A stretch of DNA of 64,000 bases, from NCBI RefSeq assembly GCF_001942255.1, contig NZ_MKKC01000120.1:110805-174804 (forward strand), read 5' to 3'. Below are positions 17,577 through 25,553 of the stretch, piece after piece. The notes under the pieces are model-generated. The model saw only the letters and a list, made by a program, of their open reading frames with translations. It was not told the DNA's origin and ran no database searches. The position numbers were made by a program, and so were the translations under genes. The DNA comes from Nocardiopsis sp. CNR-923 (lineage in GTDB: Bacteria > Actinomycetota > Actinomycetes > Streptosporangiales > Streptosporangiaceae). Each line of letters opens with the position of its first letter. The first letter of the stretch is position 1.

Positions 17577-18220
17577 TCAGGCCGCCGCGGGGCGCAGCAT
17601 GCAGTAGGCCGGCGGCGCCGACGGCTGGTTGACCGCGCGCACCACCCGGAAGTCGTGGTGCTCGTAGTAGCCGATGTTGGCCGGGTTCGTGGTCTCCAGG
17701 TAGACCGGCACGGCGTCGGCGTCCGCGCGGGCCAGCCCCTCGCACAGCAGCCGCGCACCGACGCCGGTCCCGCGCGCCACCGGGTCGGTGCCCAGCATCG
17801 ACAGGCGCCAGTGCGGCTCCTCCGGAACGCGCCGCGCAACTCTCCCATGAACCGGGCGACCCTGCGCAGCCGCGAGGGCCCCAGAAGCCGCGCCCAGTGC
17901 GGCAGCGCCCGCACCACCGCCAACCGCCGCTCCACGTGCTTGACCGGGGGCGTCCACAGGGCCGCGCCGCGGATCACCGGCGGCGTGTCGCCGGTCTCGC
18001 GCGCCCCGTGCACGCTGGCGGTCCCGTCCGGAACATGCCCGAACCCGGTGATCAGGGCGCACGCGCGGGCGGTGCCGGCCAGGCGCTCGTCCTCGTTCGG
18101 GAAGAACCATCGAAAGAGCGGATCGGTGTGGAACGCGCGGCTGAGAACGCGCACCACGGCTGGAACGTCGTCCATCGTCGCGGCGCGGACACCGGTGTCC
18201 GACGGGGCCGTGGTGGTCAT
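17577..18220 (-). CDS. GNAT-family acetyltransferase, copy 1 (frame break)
   Basis: GNAT acetyltransferase of about 214 residues. The N-terminal part is RAATMDDVPAVVRVLSRAFH and DPLFRWFFPNEDERLAG. The acetyl-CoA region continues in the adjacent frame as LGTDPVARGTGVGARLLCEG and ETTNPANIGYYEHHDFRVVR. The join near 17825 needs one added base. It is clearly paralogous to the next gene (18323-18958), down to matching promoter sequence. Acceptor substrate unknown. Confidence 0.75.
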
Positions 18221-18262
18221 GCGCACTCCCTCTTCCCGTGTGGCGGAGCCTCGGTCACCGTT

Positions 18263-18290
18263 CATGCTAGATCACGGAAACATCACGGGT
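18263..18290 (-). promoter_or_regulatory. Shared promoter block of GNAT copy 1
   Basis: CATGCTAGATCACGG and the following TCACG match 18995-19021 upstream of GNAT copy 2. Read on the minus strand the block contains TAGCAT, a reasonable -10 element, about 43 bases before the start codon. Confidence 0.4.
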
Positions 18291-18322
18291 GAGGTATTCC
18301 ACGAACCCCGCCGGAGTTCGCG

Positions 18323-18958
18323 TCAGGACGGGGTGCGCAGGAGGAAACGGCTGGTCCCGATGCCGGGGTGCTCGACCTCGCGGACCACCGTGAAGCCGAA
18401 CCGTTCGTAGAACGCCACGCTCTCGGGGTCGAGCGTCTGCGTGAAGACGGGCGTGTAGGCGGCGTCGGCCTGGGCGAGCCCCGAGGTCAGAAGCTCCCTC
18501 GCCAGACCGGCGCCCGCGACCGCGGGGTCGACGCCCAGCCCCGCCAGGTACAGGTGGGGCTCCTGGGGCGCGGCCATCCTCCACTCCGCGAAGACGCGCA
18601 CGAACGCGCTCAGCCTGGACCGACCGATCAGCGCCCCCCAGTGCGGCCATGAGCGCAGCGACACCAACGGGCCCTCGGGGTTGGTCGACGGCGGCGCCCA
18701 CAGCGCGACCGCCCGGACGACGGACGCCTCCCCCGGCCCCTCGGCGACGGTGGCGACGCGGGTGTCCCCGGAAGGGACGTAGCCGAAGCCCGCCGTCATG
18801 GCGAAGAACCTGCGGGTGCGCGCCATGCGCTGATCGTCGTCGGGGAACAGCCACCGCAAGAGCGGGTCGTCGTGCAGCGCCCTGCTCAGGACACGTGCGA
18901 CACCGGGCACGTCGTCGATCGTGGCGGGGCGGGCGGAGGCGGTGACGATCGGACTCAT
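18323..18958 (-). CDS. GNAT-family acetyltransferase, copy 2
   Basis: 211 residues, intact. The GNAT fold is visible from ARPATIDDVPGVARVLSRAL and DPLLRWLFPDDDQRMAR through the acetyl-CoA-binding turn LGVDPAVAGAGLARELLTSG to ESVAFYERFGFTVVREVEHP. It resembles copy 1 throughout, so the pair arose by tandem duplication. The role may be small-molecule detoxification or N-acetylation; nothing in the context decides. It is not close enough to the lasso-precursor gene (16 kb away) to be assumed its Lys-acetylating enzyme. Confidence 0.85.
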   Translation of the reverse strand: MSPIVTASARPATIDDVPGVARVLSRALHDDPLLRWLFPDDDQRMARTRRFFAMTAGFGYVPSGDTRVATVAEGPGEASVVRAVALWAPPSTNPEGPLVSLRSWPHWGALIGRSRLSAFVRVFAEWRMAAPQEPHLYLAGLGVDPAVAGAGLARELLTSGLAQADAAYTPVFTQTLDPESVAFYERFGFTVVREVEHPGIGTSRFLLRTPS

Positions 18959-18994
18959 CCCAGGGACTCTCTGCTAGGGGAGGGGCGTTCCCGA

Positions 18995-19021
18995 CATGCT
19001 AGATCGCGGGACTGTCACGAC
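18995..19021 (-). promoter_or_regulatory. Shared promoter block of GNAT copy 2
   Basis: CATGCTAGATCGCGGGACTG followed by TCACG repeats the block upstream of copy 1 at nearly the same distance (about 37 bases) from the start codon. Confidence 0.4.
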
Positions 19022-19050
19022 GGCCCGGGGTGAGGCGGTGGTGGGCAGGC

Positions 19051-19725
19051 TCACACCGCCTGGTCGAACACGTGCGCCCGCACCCAGGCGTGCATGGCCA
19101 CGGCCGCGGCGGCACCGGCGTTGATCGACCGCGTCGAGCCGAACTGGGCGATGGACAGCACCGCCTCGCACACCTTCCGCGCCTCCTCGGACAGCCCCGG
19201 CCCCTCCTGGCCGAACACCAGCACGACCTCGCGCGGCAGCGGGTGGGTCTCCAGGGGGACCGCGCCCGGCAGGTTGTCGATCCCGACCAGCGGGAGTCCC
19301 CGTTCCCGCGCCCACGCCAGGAGCGACGCGGTGTCGGAGTGGTGGTGGACGTGCTGATAGCGGTCGGTCACCATGGCGCCCCGGCGATTCCATCTGCGGC
19401 GGCCCACGATGTGCACGGCGGCGCACCCGAACGCGTTGGCGGTGCGCACCACCGACCCGATGTTGAAGTCGTGCGACCAGTTCTCCACGGCGACGTGGAA
19501 CGGGTGCCGCACGGCGTCGAGGTCGGCGACGATCGCCTCGCGCCGCCAGTAGCGGTAGCGGTCCACGACGTTGCGGCGGTCGCCCCCCGCCAGGAGTTCG
19601 GGGTCGTACCGCTCGTCCTCGGGCCAGGGGCCGACCCAGGGGCCCACGCCCACCTCACGTGCCTCGTCCTCGCCGGGAACGGGAGGGGGCGTCGGGGCGG
19701 TCACGGGTGCGGCGTGTTCGTTCAT
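19051..19725 (-). CDS. SpoU/TrmH-family RNA 2'-O-methyltransferase
   Basis: 224-residue SPOUT methyltransferase that would transfer a methyl from SAM to a ribose 2'-OH in tRNA or rRNA. All three family motifs are present: NIGSVVRTANAFGCAAVHIV (motif 1, with the catalytic Arg), LVFGQEGPGLS (motif 2), and IAQFGSTRSINAGAAAAVAM (motif 3, knot). An N-terminal extension of about 70 residues, rich in Pro and acidic residues, precedes the domain. Target nucleotide cannot be told from sequence. Confidence 0.88.
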   Translation of the reverse strand: MNEHAAPVTAPTPPPVPGEDEAREVGVGPWVGPWPEDERYDPELLAGGDRRNVVDRYRYWRREAIVADLDAVRHPFHVAVENWSHDFNIGSVVRTANAFGCAAVHIVGRRRWNRRGAMVTDRYQHVHHHSDTASLLAWARERGLPLVGIDNLPGAVPLETHPLPREVVLVFGQEGPGLSEEARKVCEAVLSIAQFGSTRSINAGAAAAVAMHAWVRAHVFDQAV

Positions 19726-19746
19726 CCGTTCCAGCTTACGGAGCCG

Positions 19747-20136
19747 TCACAGGTTGACGGACCCGTGGATGTCCCTGGTCTGGATCACCTTGGCGCCGCC
19801 GCTGACGTCGCCCCGGATCGAGTTGTGAACCGCGCCGCCGCCCTCCTGGGAGGCCTGGGCGGTCAGTGCGTCGACGAGGCGCCGGATGTCCGGATCGGCC
19901 GCGGCCGCGCGTTCGATGTGGTCGGCCACCGAGGCGATCGCGTCCTCGTCGTCGGGCTCGACACGGGCCTCGTCGAGCGCCTCCTGGGCCTCGGGGACAC
20001 CGCGGAAGTGCCGGAAGAGGGTCTTGCGGAAGGACTTGAAGTCGTCGATCGTCGCCTGGCTGACGACCTCGGCGATCTTGGACACGGCGCCGGTGGCGAC
20101 GGCCGCGGCGAGGGCGAGGGTGGCGGGATCGGGCAT
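19747..20136 (-). CDS. Small Bell-like/BASS-type amyloid-signalling protein (candidate)
   Basis: 129 residues with a strong ribosome site (GGAGGAG). The N-terminus is hydrophobic and helical (LALAAAVATGAVSKIAEVVS, then FKSFRKTLFRHF), followed by an acidic helical region. The C-terminal 27 residues (HNSIRGDVSGGAKVIQTRDI, HGSVNL) have the G/N-rich spacing and the Q-x-RDIHG core of bacterial amyloid-signalling motifs (BASS) found at the ends of NLR-type proteins and of their Bell-domain cell-death effectors. Length and order suit a stand-alone Bell-BASS effector. No NLR partner is adjacent. Identification rests on motif memory and would benefit from an HMM test. Confidence 0.5.
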   Translation of the reverse strand: MPDPATLALAAAVATGAVSKIAEVVSQATIDDFKSFRKTLFRHFRGVPEAQEALDEARVEPDDEDAIASVADHIERAAAADPDIRRLVDALTAQASQEGGGAVHNSIRGDVSGGAKVIQTRDIHGSVNL

Positions 20137-20182
20137 GGGGCTCTCCTCCGGAAGGGGTGCGGTCACTCCCCAGTCTTCCCCG

Positions 20183-20557
20183 TCAGACCGAGCGCTGTCG
20201 CCGGTTGGCGGTGACCAGGGCCACCGCGCGCCAGCCGAGGAGGGTCACGGCGAGGAACGCGGACGTCACCGCGACGAATCCGATCGGGGCCCCCTCGCCC
20301 GTGGCCAGGCGCGACACCATGCCCCCGGCGACGGTCACCGCCCACACGAACACCCCGGTCGGCCAGATCCGGACAGGAGCGCGCCACGCCAGGGTGACCA
20401 CCCACCCGAGGGCGAGGGCCGCCAGGAACGGCCACGCGGTCCAGAGCACGGCGGCGGGGGCGAGCCCCGTCTCGTGGTCGGCCTTGCCGATCACGACGAA
20501 GGCGAGCACGCAGACCACGTCGGCCGCCAGAGCGAGCGGCACGGTGAAGGAACGCAT
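20183..20557 (-). CDS. DUF3054 membrane protein
   Basis: 124 residues with four predicted membrane helices: VPLALAADVVCVLAFVVIGK, LWTAWPFLAALALGWVVTLA, IWPTGVFVWAVTVAGGMVSR and GFVAVTSAFLAVTLLGWRAV. Size, helix count and the closing basic tail (TANRRQRSV) are typical of the DUF3054 family, whose function is unknown. Start ATG 20557. It is 46 bases upstream of the amyloid-motif protein on the same strand; whether they share a transcript is not clear. Confidence 0.75.
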   Translation of the reverse strand: MRSFTVPLALAADVVCVLAFVVIGKADHETGLAPAAVLWTAWPFLAALALGWVVTLAWRAPVRIWPTGVFVWAVTVAGGMVSRLATGEGAPIGFVAVTSAFLAVTLLGWRAVALVTANRRQRSV

Positions 20558-20633
20558 ACCCCCAGGCTACGGCCGCCGGCGGTGGGCTGCCCGGCGGGTG
20601 GGGGCACGCAGGGTCGGCGGCTCCCGAAGGCCC

Positions 20634-20661
20634 GGCGTCGGGGCGGGACCGCCCCGACGCC
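20634..20661 (-). terminator. Terminator of the S9 peptidase gene
   Basis: A 13-bp perfect stem GGCGTCGGGGCGG / CCGCCCCGACGCC separated by two bases, located 11 bases beyond the peptidase stop. Confidence 0.7.
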
Positions 20662-20671
20662 GCCGCACCGC

Positions 20672-22882
20672 CTACTCCCGGGTGAGGCTGTCCCGCAGGA
20701 ACTCCACCTGGAGCAGCATCAGGTTCTCCGCCACCACCGGGTCCGACGGCATGTGCGTCACCCCCGACAGCGGCAGCACCGTGTGCTTGCGCCCCGCCGC
20801 CAGCAGCGCCGAGGACATCCGCTGCGTGTGCGCGAACACCACGTTGTCGTCCGCCAGCCCGTGGATCATCATCAGCGGGCGCTCCAGCTTCGCGGCGTCC
20901 GCCAACAGCGAACTGCCCTCGTACGCCTCCGGCCGCTCCTGCGGCGTGCCCAGGTACCGCTCGGTGTAGTGCGTGTCGTACAGCCTCCAGTCGATCACCG
21001 GGGCGCCCGCGATCGCCGCGTGGAACACGTCCGGCCTGCGCAGCACCGCCAGAGCCGACAGGTACCCGCCGAACGACCATCCCTGGATCCCCACGCGCGA
21101 GGTGTCCAGGAACGGGTACCGCTCGGCCGCGTCCCGCAACGCCGCGACCTGGTCCTCCAGAGCGGGCGTGGCCAGGTCCAGGTGGATCTCCTGCTCCCAC
21201 TCGACACCGATCCCCGGCGTGCCGCGCCCGTCCGCGATCAGGACCGCGAACCCCTGCTCCGCGTACCACTGCGCGGTCAGGTAGGCCCCTCGCGCGTTGA
21301 GCACCCGCTGCGCGTGCGGACCCCCGTACGGCGCCATGAGCACCGGCAGCGGGCGCAGGTCCTCCCGGTACCACGAGGGCAGCACGAGCGCCGTCGGGAT
21401 CTCCCGCTCACCCGCCCGCCAGGTCGTCACCCGCAACTGCTCCGGCAGGTCGGGGCTCTCCGCGACGCTCTCGATGTCGGACCGCTCCCGCTGCGTCTCC
21501 GAACTGGCGTTGCGGAAGACCAGTGTGTGCACCCCGGGAAACTCCATCGACCGGTGCTGCACCACGAGCGTGTCCCCGCGCAGCCGCCCCGACCGCACTC
21601 CGCTGTGCGCCTCGGCGTCCGAGGCGGTGCTGCACCCGTGTCCGGGCACCTCCACCGGCGCGGCCAGCCCCGTCGGCAGGTCCACCAGCCACAGGGACAC
21701 GTCCCAGGGACGACCGGCCGGGGAGCCCGAGTACAGGATCCGGTCCCCGTCCACGTCGACCACCGACCGCACGTACACGTCGGGCGGGCTGACCGGGTCG
21801 CCGCCCACGTAGACCCGCCGCTCCCCGCGGTCCGGGTCGCGCGCCACCCACACCAGGTCGCCGGAGGCGGTGTGGTCGGGCACGCCCGAAACGATCTCCA
21901 GCCACACGTCGTCGGTGTCGGTGCGCACCTCAGCGACCAGACCGGTCACCGGGTCGGCGCTGAACAATGTCATCGTGCGCTGGTCGCGGCTCTGCGCGGT
22001 GAACACCACCGTCGGGGTGCCGTCCGGGCCGGCGGTCCACCCCGCCCGCGCGAGGTACGGCAGGGCCCCGCGGTCCCACTCGATCCAGGCGGGCGCGCCC
22101 GTGCCGCCCGCCCGGTGCTGACCCGCCGTCCCGACGGACAGCACGGCCATCCGCACGTCCGCGTTGGTCGTCCCGGCCGCGGGGTAGCGCAGGACGGTCG
22201 GCTGCTGCTCGGGGTTCCCGGGGTCGTCCACGTGCCACCGGGTCACGTCGGCCTCGTCGACCCGCGTGGCCAGGATCGATCCGCCGTCGGGTGCCCACCA
22301 AAAGCCCCGGTGCCGGCTCATCTCCTCGGCGGCGACGAAGTCGGCCAGGCCCCAGGTCACGTGGTCGCCGTCGGGCTCGGCCAGGACGCGGTCCCCATGG
22401 TCCTCCCCAGCCGCGTTCACGTCGATGACGCGCAACGCGCCGCCGCTGACGTAGGCGACGCGGTCGCCGCGCGGGCTGATCCGGGGATCCACGACCGGTC
22501 GGGTGGCGGGCAGTTCGCGGGGCTCGTTGTCGTCTCCGACCAGGTCCACGTAGAAGAGCCGCCCCGAGAGGGTGAAGACGGCCCGGGTGAACGCGTCGTC
22601 GACCGAGTAGGAGACGATGCCGCCGCCGCTCTCCCGCAGCCGTTCGCGGCGGGCGCGCTCCTCCGGCGGGAGGTTCTCGTCGTCGGCGCCGAGCGCCCGG
22701 GGGTCGGCGGCCACCCACGCCGTACCCTGCTCGGTCTCGTGCACCCACAGGCAGGTGGCGGTGTCCACTCCGTCCCGCCCCCTCAGGAAGGCGACACGCC
22801 GTCCGTCCGGGGAGATCTCGAACGCGTACGGGACGCCGATGCTGAAGCGCTGGGTTCGGGCAAGTTGGCGAGGAAAGCTCAT
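20672..22882 (-). CDS. S9-family prolyl oligopeptidase (DPP IV-like)
   Basis: 736-residue serine peptidase that would cleave short peptides, with an N-terminal beta-propeller (about residues 20-450; repeats such as YAFEISPDGRRVAFLRG and VVDPRISPRGDRVAYVSGG) and a C-terminal alpha/beta hydrolase. Catalytic Ser is in GIQGWSFGGYLSAL, Asp in HGLADDNVVFAHTQ, and His in LSGVTHMPSDP. The Glu pair in FVAAEEMSRHRGFWWAPDG matches the N-terminus-binding motif of dipeptidyl peptidase IV, so dipeptidase activity is likely. No signal peptide, so cytoplasmic. ATG 22882 fits the family start. Confidence 0.9.
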   Translation of the reverse strand: MSFPRQLARTQRFSIGVPYAFEISPDGRRVAFLRGRDGVDTATCLWVHETEQGTAWVAADPRALGADDENLPPEERARRERLRESGGGIVSYSVDDAFTRAVFTLSGRLFYVDLVGDDNEPRELPATRPVVDPRISPRGDRVAYVSGGALRVIDVNAAGEDHGDRVLAEPDGDHVTWGLADFVAAEEMSRHRGFWWAPDGGSILATRVDEADVTRWHVDDPGNPEQQPTVLRYPAAGTTNADVRMAVLSVGTAGQHRAGGTGAPAWIEWDRGALPYLARAGWTAGPDGTPTVVFTAQSRDQRTMTLFSADPVTGLVAEVRTDTDDVWLEIVSGVPDHTASGDLVWVARDPDRGERRVYVGGDPVSPPDVYVRSVVDVDGDRILYSGSPAGRPWDVSLWLVDLPTGLAAPVEVPGHGCSTASDAEAHSGVRSGRLRGDTLVVQHRSMEFPGVHTLVFRNASSETQRERSDIESVAESPDLPEQLRVTTWRAGEREIPTALVLPSWYREDLRPLPVLMAPYGGPHAQRVLNARGAYLTAQWYAEQGFAVLIADGRGTPGIGVEWEQEIHLDLATPALEDQVAALRDAAERYPFLDTSRVGIQGWSFGGYLSALAVLRRPDVFHAAIAGAPVIDWRLYDTHYTERYLGTPQERPEAYEGSSLLADAAKLERPLMMIHGLADDNVVFAHTQRMSSALLAAGRKHTVLPLSGVTHMPSDPVVAENLMLLQVEFLRDSLTRE

Positions 22883-23046
22883 AGGGCGATTGTGTCCCAT
22901 CACCGCGCCCGGCCGTCGCGCCGATGGCGGCGTGCCCCCTCCGCGCATCGGTTCACGACCGTCGAACCCGGTGCGCGGACCACGCGCCGTGGCCGACCGA
23001 GGGCGTACGTCGGGAAAACGGCGCCCCGCCCGGTATCGTTCGCTAG

Positions 23047-23913
23047 GTGATGGACAGGCGACTGATGATGGTGCACGCGCATCCCGACGACGAGAGCATC
23101 GTCACGGGGGCGACCCTGGCGAAGTACGCGGCCGAGGGAGCTCAGGTCACGCTGGTGACCTGCACCCTGGGCGAGGAGGGCGAGGTCATCCCCGACGACC
23201 TCGCGCACCTGGCCGCAGACCGCGGGGACACGCTCGGGGAGCACCGGACGGGCGAGCTCGACAAGGCCTGCGTCGCCCTGGGAGTGCGCGACCACCGGTT
23301 CCTCGGCGGCCCTGGCCGTTACCGTGACTCGGGGATGCTCGGCACCGCCGCCAACGACCACCCGCGCGCCTTCTGCGGCGCCGACGTCGAGGAGGCGGCG
23401 ACCCTCCTGGCCGAGCTGATCCGCGAGACGCGTCCGGACGTCGTCGTCAGCTACGACGAGAACGGCGGTTACGGCCACCCCGACCACGTCCAGGCCCACC
23501 GGGTCACCCGCCGCGCCTGCGTCAAGGCGGGCGAGCGGACCATGCCCGGCTCCCCCTGGCGGGTCCGCAAGCTCTACGCGATCGCCCAGCCCGTGTCCCG
23601 GATCGAGGCGTCCATCCTCCGGCTCGCCGAGGACTCCGGTTCCTTCACCCCGCCCTCGCGCGTGTCCGACATCGCGTTGGGCACCCCGGACTCGACGGTG
23701 ACCACGCGGGTCGACGCCACCGACCACTGGGCGGCCAAGACGCTCGCGATGCGGGCGCACGCCACGCAGATCACCGTGGAGGGCGACCGGTTCGCGCTGT
23801 CGAACGGCATCGCCCAGGAGATCGACGCAGTGGAGCACTACACGCTGCTCATGGGCCCGACTCCGCGCACCGCCGGCGGTGAGTTCGAGACCGATCTCTT
23901 CGCGGGCCTGTGA
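23047..23913 (+). CDS. mshB: N-acetyl-myo-inositol-aminodeoxyglucopyranoside deacetylase (mycothiol synthesis)
   Basis: 288-residue zinc deacetylase of the LmbE family, performing the deacetylation step of mycothiol synthesis. Zinc and catalytic residues are in MVHAHPDDESIVTGATLAKY (AHPDDE) and in YDENGGYGHPDHVQAHRVTR (GHPDH). The HARAFCGAD-type region and C-terminus follow the MshB pattern rather than the mycothiol conjugate amidase Mca. The start is GTG 23047 or ATG 23050. Followed directly by the DUF6113 membrane gene, an arrangement usual in actinomycetes. Confidence 0.88.
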   Translation: MMDRRLMMVHAHPDDESIVTGATLAKYAAEGAQVTLVTCTLGEEGEVIPDDLAHLAADRGDTLGEHRTGELDKACVALGVRDHRFLGGPGRYRDSGMLGTAANDHPRAFCGADVEEAATLLAELIRETRPDVVVSYDENGGYGHPDHVQAHRVTRRACVKAGERTMPGSPWRVRKLYAIAQPVSRIEASILRLAEDSGSFTPPSRVSDIALGTPDSTVTTRVDATDHWAAKTLAMRAHATQITVEGDRFALSNGIAQEIDAVEHYTLLMGPTPRTAGGEFETDLFAGL

Positions 23914-23960
23914 GCGGTCCCGGCGGTGCCGGCGGTGCCGGCCGCGTATTCTCCACTCTC

Positions 23961-24425
23961 ATGAGCACCTCGCGTCCCGAATCGGAGGACGAACGCGCGC
24001 CCGGCACCTCGATTTCGGTGCGCCTGGCGACGCTCGCCGCCGTGGCGCCGTTGGGCGCGGTGGTCGGGTTCGTCTCGTCCGTCTGCGCGGGGTGGCTGAC
24101 CCGGTACTGGGAGGCGGGCCAGCCCGCGCAGACGATCGCGGTGGTCGCGCTCCTGGTCTACGTCGTCCTGCTGTACACCGGCTGCCGACTCCTGGTGTGG
24201 GGGAGCGGGACGCCTGACGCCGCGATGGCCTTCACCACCGGTTTCGTCGTCGCCCTCTTCGTGGTGATCGGCTACAACCCCGGCGGCGACGTCGTGCTCA
24301 CCGGCCACATGGTCCACAACGCGTTCCAGCTCGGATCGATGCTGGCGCTGGCGTCCGCCGTGGTGGTCAGCTCGCTCCGGAACGCACGCGGCGGACGGTT
24401 CGCCGCGCGCGGCGGTCGGGGCTAG
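23961..24425 (+). CDS. DUF6113-type membrane protein downstream of mshB
   Basis: About 154 residues with four hydrophobic helices: ATLAAVAPLGAVVGFVSSVC, TIAVVALLVYVVLLYTGCRL, AMAFTTGFVVALFVVIGYNP, and LGSMLALASAVVVSSLR. The gene sits directly after mshB, as the DUF6113 family often does. ATG 23961 is preferred; the frame is open back to GTG 23910, which overlaps the mshB stop. Function unknown. Confidence 0.7.
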   Translation: MSTSRPESEDERAPGTSISVRLATLAAVAPLGAVVGFVSSVCAGWLTRYWEAGQPAQTIAVVALLVYVVLLYTGCRLLVWGSGTPDAAMAFTTGFVVALFVVIGYNPGGDVVLTGHMVHNAFQLGSMLALASAVVVSSLRNARGGRFAARGGRG

Positions 24426-24465
24426 GGCGTGCGCCCTCTCCCGCACTGCTTCGCCCAGACGTGCC

Positions 24466-25455
24466 CTAACCGGCCCAGAACTGCAGCAGCAGCTGCCCGT
24501 GGAACACCATGCCCGGATAGACCGGGTTCGGCAGGACCGCGTCGTAGAACCAGTAGAAGGCGCCGAGGAAGGGCTCGTTGACGACCGGGAGCCACAGCAG
24601 CGCGAAGACCGCGATCGAGCAGTACAGCGCGTTGGTCCGCAGGGCCGAGGCCGTCTTCGCCGGCAGGGCCGGTGCGAGCGGCGCGAACGCGTCCAGACCC
24701 GGGATCGGGAGCAGGTTGACCACGGCCGCGGTCAGGTTGGCGAGCGACAGGAACGCCATGGCGGCGATCGCCCAGTTGGTGGTGTCGTTGCCCGGCGGGA
24801 CCAGGATCGACACGGTCACGGTCAGCGCCACCGACAGCAGGAGGCTGGCCAGCGGCCCGGCGAGCGCCACCAGGACGCGTCCGGGGACGGAGATCCGGTC
24901 CCACTTCACGTAGGCGGGGGGCCCGGTCAGGCCCAGTCCGCCGAGGCACAGATAGGCGAGCGGCAGGACCGCGCCGCCGAAGAACTCGCGGAACGCGAAC
25001 GGGTTGAGCCGCAGGTACCCGCTTCCGCGCAGCGACCGGTCACCGGCGAGGTAGGCGGCGAGTGCGTGCCCGAACTCGTGGACGGTGGCGGAGACGATCC
25101 ACCCGAGGACGATGAGCAGGGGCGGGATCAGCGGTGTGACCGCCGCGTCCTCGGCGGCCCAGTCCAGTTCGACCGCTTCCCATGACAGCCAGCCGGTGAA
25201 CCCGGCCAGGCCGAGCAGCAGCACGAACACGGGGCTGGGCAGGAAGTCCGTCCATCCGCCGGACGCGGAGGGCCGGCCCTCCGACCCGGCCTCGGCGTCC
25301 TCAGCGCGCTCGGCGTCCGCGGCGGGCGCGTCACGCTGGCCGTCCACGTCGAGTCCGGGGACGTTGAGCGCGTCCTGCGGCATCTTCTCCCACGGGTCGG
25401 CGCCGGGCGCGTCCTGCGTCGTGTCCGCGCTCGGCGGCGTCTCGGGCGTGGGCAT
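24466..25455 (-). CDS. Site-2-protease (M50) family membrane metalloprotease
   Basis: 329 residues. A disordered acidic N-terminal 75 residues precedes five to six membrane helices. The zinc-binding motif HEFGH lies in IVSATVHEFGHALAAYLAGD, and the third ligand in NLLPIPGLDAF (family NPxPxLDG variant). Ribosome site AGGAGC before ATG 25455. Such rhomboid-like M50 proteins cleave substrates within the membrane; here no anti-sigma factor or other substrate is encoded nearby. The NLLPIPGLDAF form lacks the final Gly of LDG. Confidence 0.82.
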   Translation of the reverse strand: MPTPETPPSADTTQDAPGADPWEKMPQDALNVPGLDVDGQRDAPAADAERAEDAEAGSEGRPSASGGWTDFLPSPVFVLLLGLAGFTGWLSWEAVELDWAAEDAAVTPLIPPLLIVLGWIVSATVHEFGHALAAYLAGDRSLRGSGYLRLNPFAFREFFGGAVLPLAYLCLGGLGLTGPPAYVKWDRISVPGRVLVALAGPLASLLLSVALTVTVSILVPPGNDTTNWAIAAMAFLSLANLTAAVVNLLPIPGLDAFAPLAPALPAKTASALRTNALYCSIAVFALLWLPVVNEPFLGAFYWFYDAVLPNPVYPGMVFHGQLLLQFWAG

Positions 25456-25553
25456 GGTGCTCCTGCTGTTCGCGGTTGGTTCGCGGTCCAGCGTATTCCC
25501 ACCCGCCGCCCACCACCGCCCGGGGGCGCTTCGCGGGGTGCGGGCCACCGCCC

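Noticed and set aside
17577..18958. Tandem GNATs as the Lys-acetylating enzyme for the lasso-type peptide
   Set aside because: They are about 16 kb away, are a tandem duplicate pair with their own promoters, and do not sit with any cyclase gene. No positive evidence for a link.
19886..23050. 1054-residue plus-strand open frame
   Set aside because: It lies opposite the S9 peptidase, DUF3054 and the amyloid-motif protein and has Arg/His/Pro-rich composition with no motif. It is a high-GC antisense shadow.
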